Made by a program: the position numbers and the translations under genes. The notes below the pieces were generated by a model that did no database searches, had not been told where the DNA came from, and saw only the letters and a program-made list of their open reading frames with translations. Of a stretch of 7,774 nt of DNA, positions 5,187 through 7,774 are shown piece by piece; positions within the stretch are counted from its first letter, which is position 1, and each line of letters opens with the position of its first letter. The stretch is from an uncultured Porphyromonas sp. (GTDB lineage Bacteria > Bacteroidota > Bacteroidia > Bacteroidales > Porphyromonadaceae), in NCBI GenBank assembly GCA_902465775.1, contig CABQOJ010000052.1, positions 1-7,774 on the forward strand, read 5' to 3'.

Positions 5187-5687
5187 GAAACCCTGGAGAA
5201 GTCCATTTTCAATGAAAATAGCGGCTCTAAATACACAACAAAACAACTACTAATCTAGTGAACCTAGCTCTTGGCATATCATATCTTCTAGAGCAACAGT
5301 CGAATGTTTCGCTGAGACATTCCTCCTTATGCCTCCCTCTATCTAGTTGGCACCTCGCCTTCGCTCGCTCTTCGTCTCTTCATGAGCATGAGTTTGGGTT
5401 GACTGCGTGGAGTACGGATATGACCGCAATGCTAGAGAGAGAGAGAGAGAGAGTAGCTCGTACCGCTCCAACTCGTCTTCTTCCGCTTTCACTACACATC
5501 GCCACCAAACAACCCAAGGGCTTATCATTTTTGTGAACTACCTTATCGGTAAAGCGACACAGTCGCTCTACCCCACTCGTTGTGTCTTAATCTCTTTGCC
5601 ACTTGTTAAGCTACCCCCTCGTTTAGTCAAGACGACCTTTTGCTTACACACTCTATCCGATACACACCCATACGCTTTATCTATCCT
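5187..5687 (+). other. Long untranslated-looking leader of the DUF3575 gene
   Basis: Open frames here (5258-5536, 5407-5691 plus; 5343-5528 minus) give low-complexity protein without recognisable features and are not called. Visible structures are a 9-bp hairpin GAATGTTTC/GAGACATTC (5302-5310 with 5314-5322, one G·T pair), the (AG)10 tract, and a 6-bp hairpin AGCGAC/GTCGCT (5553-5558 with 5562-5567). A 13-codon frame begins at 5212. The region is pyrimidine-rich on the plus strand apart from the AG tract. Confidence 0.5.
5434..5453 (+). repeat. Dinucleotide tract (AG)10
   Basis: Ten uninterrupted AG units, the only long simple-sequence repeat in the window. It sits about 235 bp upstream of the DUF3575 start and 250 bp downstream of the predicted promoter. 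Such tracts are prone to slipped-strand length change and underlie phase variation in many surface-protein loci; here the link is positional only. Confidence 0.9.
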
Positions 5688-6284
5688 ATGATGCATCACT
5701 ATCGTAACACACAGAGGGCGCTCTTAGCCCTCCTCACTGGTTGCCTACTACTCCTACTACCTACACAGGGAGAGGCGCAAAAGGTAGCTGGCAAGGTTAA
5801 CTTCCTCTATGGAGCTACCACAGCACCAAACGCTGCAGCCGAGTTTAGACTAGGCAAGCAGCTCACACTAGAGATAGGTGGCGGCGGGAGCCTATGGGCT
5901 TTTGACGAGGACACCCGATACAAGCATTGGCTATTCCAGCCTGAGCTGCGCTGGTGGGCTTGTGATGTCTTCAATGGACACTTCCTAGGACTACACCTTC
6001 ACACGGGACAATATAATATAGGAGGTATCAATATCCCCGTCGGGAGACTCAAGGCGTTCAACAATCATCGCTTTCAGGGCTACTTCTACGGCGCAGGCCT
6101 ATCCTATGGCTATCAGTGGATACTCAGCAAGCATTGGAACGTAGAGACCTCCATCGGAGGTGGCTACGCACGCATACATTACGAGAAGTTTCCCTGCGCT
6201 ACTTGTGGCACCAAGGAGGATGAGGGAGCATACAACTATTGGGGCGTGACACGCGCCACGATGTCGCTCATATATCTCTTTTAA
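5688..6284 (+). CDS. DUF3575 family exported protein, probable outer-membrane beta-barrel
   Basis: A predicted 198-residue protein of the DUF3575 family, which has no proven biochemical function. The family pattern is clear throughout: KVNFLYGATTAPN (36-48), KHWLFQPELRWW (79-90), FNGHFLGLHLHTGQYNIGG (95-113), a GYFYGAGLSYGYQWILSKHW stretch (131-150), and the final SLIYLF. Residues ~10-30 form a signal peptide (cut near GEA/QK, 28-32). The alternating hydrophobic and aromatic segments and the terminal Phe suggest a small outer-membrane barrel (inference). Cys170 and Cys173 form a CxxC. The frame is open back to 5640, but the tandem ATGs at 5688/5691 give a proper short n-region and are preferred. 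It precedes the DUF3868 gene by 20 nt, surely one operon. I recall such pairs beside fimbrillin-type genes in Bacteroidales, so a role in surface-structure assembly or anchoring is a reasonable guess, not shown here. Confidence 0.92.
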   Translation: MMHHYRNTQRALLALLTGCLLLLLPTQGEAQKVAGKVNFLYGATTAPNAAAEFRLGKQLTLEIGGGGSLWAFDEDTRYKHWLFQPELRWWACDVFNGHFLGLHLHTGQYNIGGINIPVGRLKAFNNHRFQGYFYGAGLSYGYQWILSKHWNVETSIGGGYARIHYEKFPCATCGTKEDEGAYNYWGVTRATMSLIYLF

Positions 6285-6304
6285 CCTAGACGAACAGCTT
6301 GACT

Positions 6305-7771
6305 ATGAACAAGATCAAATACGCCCTAGTGGCCATATCACTGCTACTGACGCTCCCAGCTGCTCTCTCAGCTCAGAGACCTTATATCCATCAGATCTCA
6401 GTGGATCATCTAGAGGTGAGCAAAGCGACAGATATCGTGACCGTACAGATGGATATCGTCCTCGACGGGCTCAACCTTCGATCCAACGACCTGCTGCGTC
6501 TCTCACCCGCACTGCGCTTGAAGGATAGTGGCAAGGTGGTCGAGCTACTACCCCCAGTACAGATCGAGGGGCGTAAGCGTAGCATCATACAGGAGCGCAA
6601 AGCCTCTACCGGGATCCGCGATGAGTGGGACACAGAGGCACTACAGTCTCTACGCCGTAAGAATGGCACCGCACAGCGAGTCACCTATAGCTACACCATC
6701 CCCCGCAAGGAGTGGATGAGTCAGGCCGATCTACTCCTCGTGGAGCGTGTCTATGGCTGCTCCGACTGCTTCAAGCTTGAGGAGACACAGGTGCTCCGTA
6801 CCCCCTTCCTCACAGATCCCTACCTACCGAACTATCAGCTCTCTTATATCGTTCCTGAAGTTGAGCCAGTCAAGGCGCGTGCCGACAAGCATATAGCAGT
6901 GCTCAACTTCCGCTTGGCTAAGCACGACCTAGATTCCAACTACAAGAACAATGGACAGGTCCTAGCTGAGGTGCGTAAGGTGATGGATGAGATCACGGGA
7001 GACAAGAATATCAAGGTGACACAGCTCTCTGTCGTAGGATACGCTTCTCCCGAGGGTACCTTCAGCTACAACAAAGCACTGGCAGAGCGTCGCTCGAACT
7101 CCTTCGCACAGTACCTAGCGCAGCGCTATAGCCTGCCCACCAAGCAGCTCCAGGTATCAGGATATGGCGAGGACTGGGTCAAGACCCGTGAGGTCATTGC
7201 GGCATCCTCCATACAGGACAAGGGCGAGATACTCCGCATCATCGACGAGGTCGACAATCCTGATGCTCGTGATGCGCATCTCAAGCGTCTCTCCCGTGGC
7301 GAGACCTATCAGATCATGCTGCGCGACTACTACCCGCAGATACGTCGTACGGAGTACACGGTCGCTTACGAGGTCAAGGCGTTTGACGTAGCTGAGGCGC
7401 GTGAAGTCATCAAGGTCAATCCACGCTTGCTCAGCCTCAACGAGATGTATCTCGTCGCCAAAACCTATCCAGCCGATTCGCCTGAGTTCAAGCAGGTCTT
7501 TGACATAGCTACACGTATGTATCCCAATGAGCCTGTAGCGATCATCAACGCCAGTGCCTCTGACATCGAGGCGGGCAGCTATCAGGTCGCCATAGATCGT
7601 CTGAGCAAACTACAGCACGACCCCAACGCACTCAATAATATAGGTGTCGCCTATAGTAAACTGGGCAACTACGAGCAGGCCAAGAGTTACCTCGAGCAGG
7701 CCAAGGCTCAGGGTAGCCAAGAGGCTGCGGCCAATCTAGTCGAACTAGAGAAGCTACTACAAAGCTTGTAA
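6305..7771 (+). CDS. DUF3868 / OmpA-like / TPR periplasmic or outer-membrane protein
   Basis: A predicted 488-residue protein in three parts. A signal peptide (1-23, cut after ALSA) leads into a DUF3868 domain ~25-185, with VTVQMDIVLDGLNLRSND (45-62), IEGRKRSIIQERK (87-99), the IPRKEWM motif (132-138) and a CxxC at C152/C155. An OmpA-like peptidoglycan-associated domain follows (~197-358), recognisable by VVGYASPEGTFSYNKALAERRS (243-264). The C-terminal ~365-488 is helical with one clear TPR at ~441-471 (NNIGVAYSKLGNYEQAKSYLEQA). In the OmpA motif the Arg is kept (R263), but the usual Asp is Ser248. The ATG at 6305 is chosen over an in-frame TTG at 6299 because it gives a standard signal peptide. 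The layout suggests a link between an envelope complex and the cell wall. It is co-transcribed with the DUF3575 gene; the stop lies 3 bases before the window end, so further operon members are unseen. Confidence 0.93.
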   Translation: MNKIKYALVAISLLLTLPAALSAQRPYIHQISVDHLEVSKATDIVTVQMDIVLDGLNLRSNDLLRLSPALRLKDSGKVVELLPPVQIEGRKRSIIQERKASTGIRDEWDTEALQSLRRKNGTAQRVTYSYTIPRKEWMSQADLLLVERVYGCSDCFKLEETQVLRTPFLTDPYLPNYQLSYIVPEVEPVKARADKHIAVLNFRLAKHDLDSNYKNNGQVLAEVRKVMDEITGDKNIKVTQLSVVGYASPEGTFSYNKALAERRSNSFAQYLAQRYSLPTKQLQVSGYGEDWVKTREVIAASSIQDKGEILRIIDEVDNPDARDAHLKRLSRGETYQIMLRDYYPQIRRTEYTVAYEVKAFDVAEAREVIKVNPRLLSLNEMYLVAKTYPADSPEFKQVFDIATRMYPNEPVAIINASASDIEAGSYQVAIDRLSKLQHDPNALNNIGVAYSKLGNYEQAKSYLEQAKAQGSQEAAANLVELEKLLQSL

Positions 7772-7774
7772 CCC

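Noticed and set aside
5407..5691. 94-codon plus-strand frame containing RERERE from the AG tract
   Set aside because: Low-complexity translation of a simple repeat followed by unstructured sequence; nothing supports a real protein. The AG tract itself is reported instead.
5733..5744. Possible lipobox LTGC at residues 16-19 of the DUF3575 protein
   Set aside because: The Cys is followed by five Leu, so the hydrophobic core continues past it; a standard signal peptidase I site at GEA/QK fits better.

Overview
The window looks like chromosomal DNA of a Bacteroidota bacterium, most likely a Porphyromonas of the asaccharolytica/uenonis kind (genus is inference). The signs are promoter -7 boxes of the form TAnnTTTG, start codons with no clear Shine-Dalgarno sequence, a secreted leucine-rich-repeat protein with a type IX secretion (T9SS) C-terminal signal, and a DUF3575 + DUF3868/OmpA gene pair typical of Bacteroidales.

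Layout. (1) 1-340, minus strand: the first 113 residues of transcription elongation factor GreA, running off the left edge, with a ~220-nt leader that holds a nested stem-loop. (2) 712-1000, plus strand: one promoter followed by a small signal recognition particle (SRP) RNA that abuts tRNA-Thr(UGU) with no spacer, then a 14-bp hairpin terminator. (3) 998-1425: no convincing gene; most of it lies between two perfect 15-bp inverted repeats (1016-1030 and 1398-1412). (4) A bidirectional terminator at 1420-1472 separates this from a 1010-residue BspA-like LRR protein on the minus strand (1546-4578). (5) 4579-5687: a 1.1-kb divergent control region. It contains the LRR promoter and leader, nine short dyads spaced 21-22.5 bp and framed by an 18-bp perfect inverted repeat, a pair of operator-like 21-bp repeats beside a second promoter, and a ~500-nt leader carrying an (AG)10 tract. 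(6) 5688-7771, plus strand: a DUF3575 outer-membrane-type protein followed 20 nt later by a DUF3868 / OmpA-like / TPR protein. As I recall, such pairs often stand at the head of fimbrillin-type surface operons; whatever follows is cut off by the window.

How it fits together. The right two thirds is a cell-surface locus: a T9SS-exported repeat protein transcribed divergently from an envelope gene pair, with an unusually elaborate intergenic region between them. The left third is housekeeping (GreA, SRP RNA, tRNA). The items most worth follow-up are the phased dyad array, the AG tract with the operator-like repeats ahead of the envelope pair, and the SRP RNA-tRNA fusion transcript with its atypical SRP apical loop.
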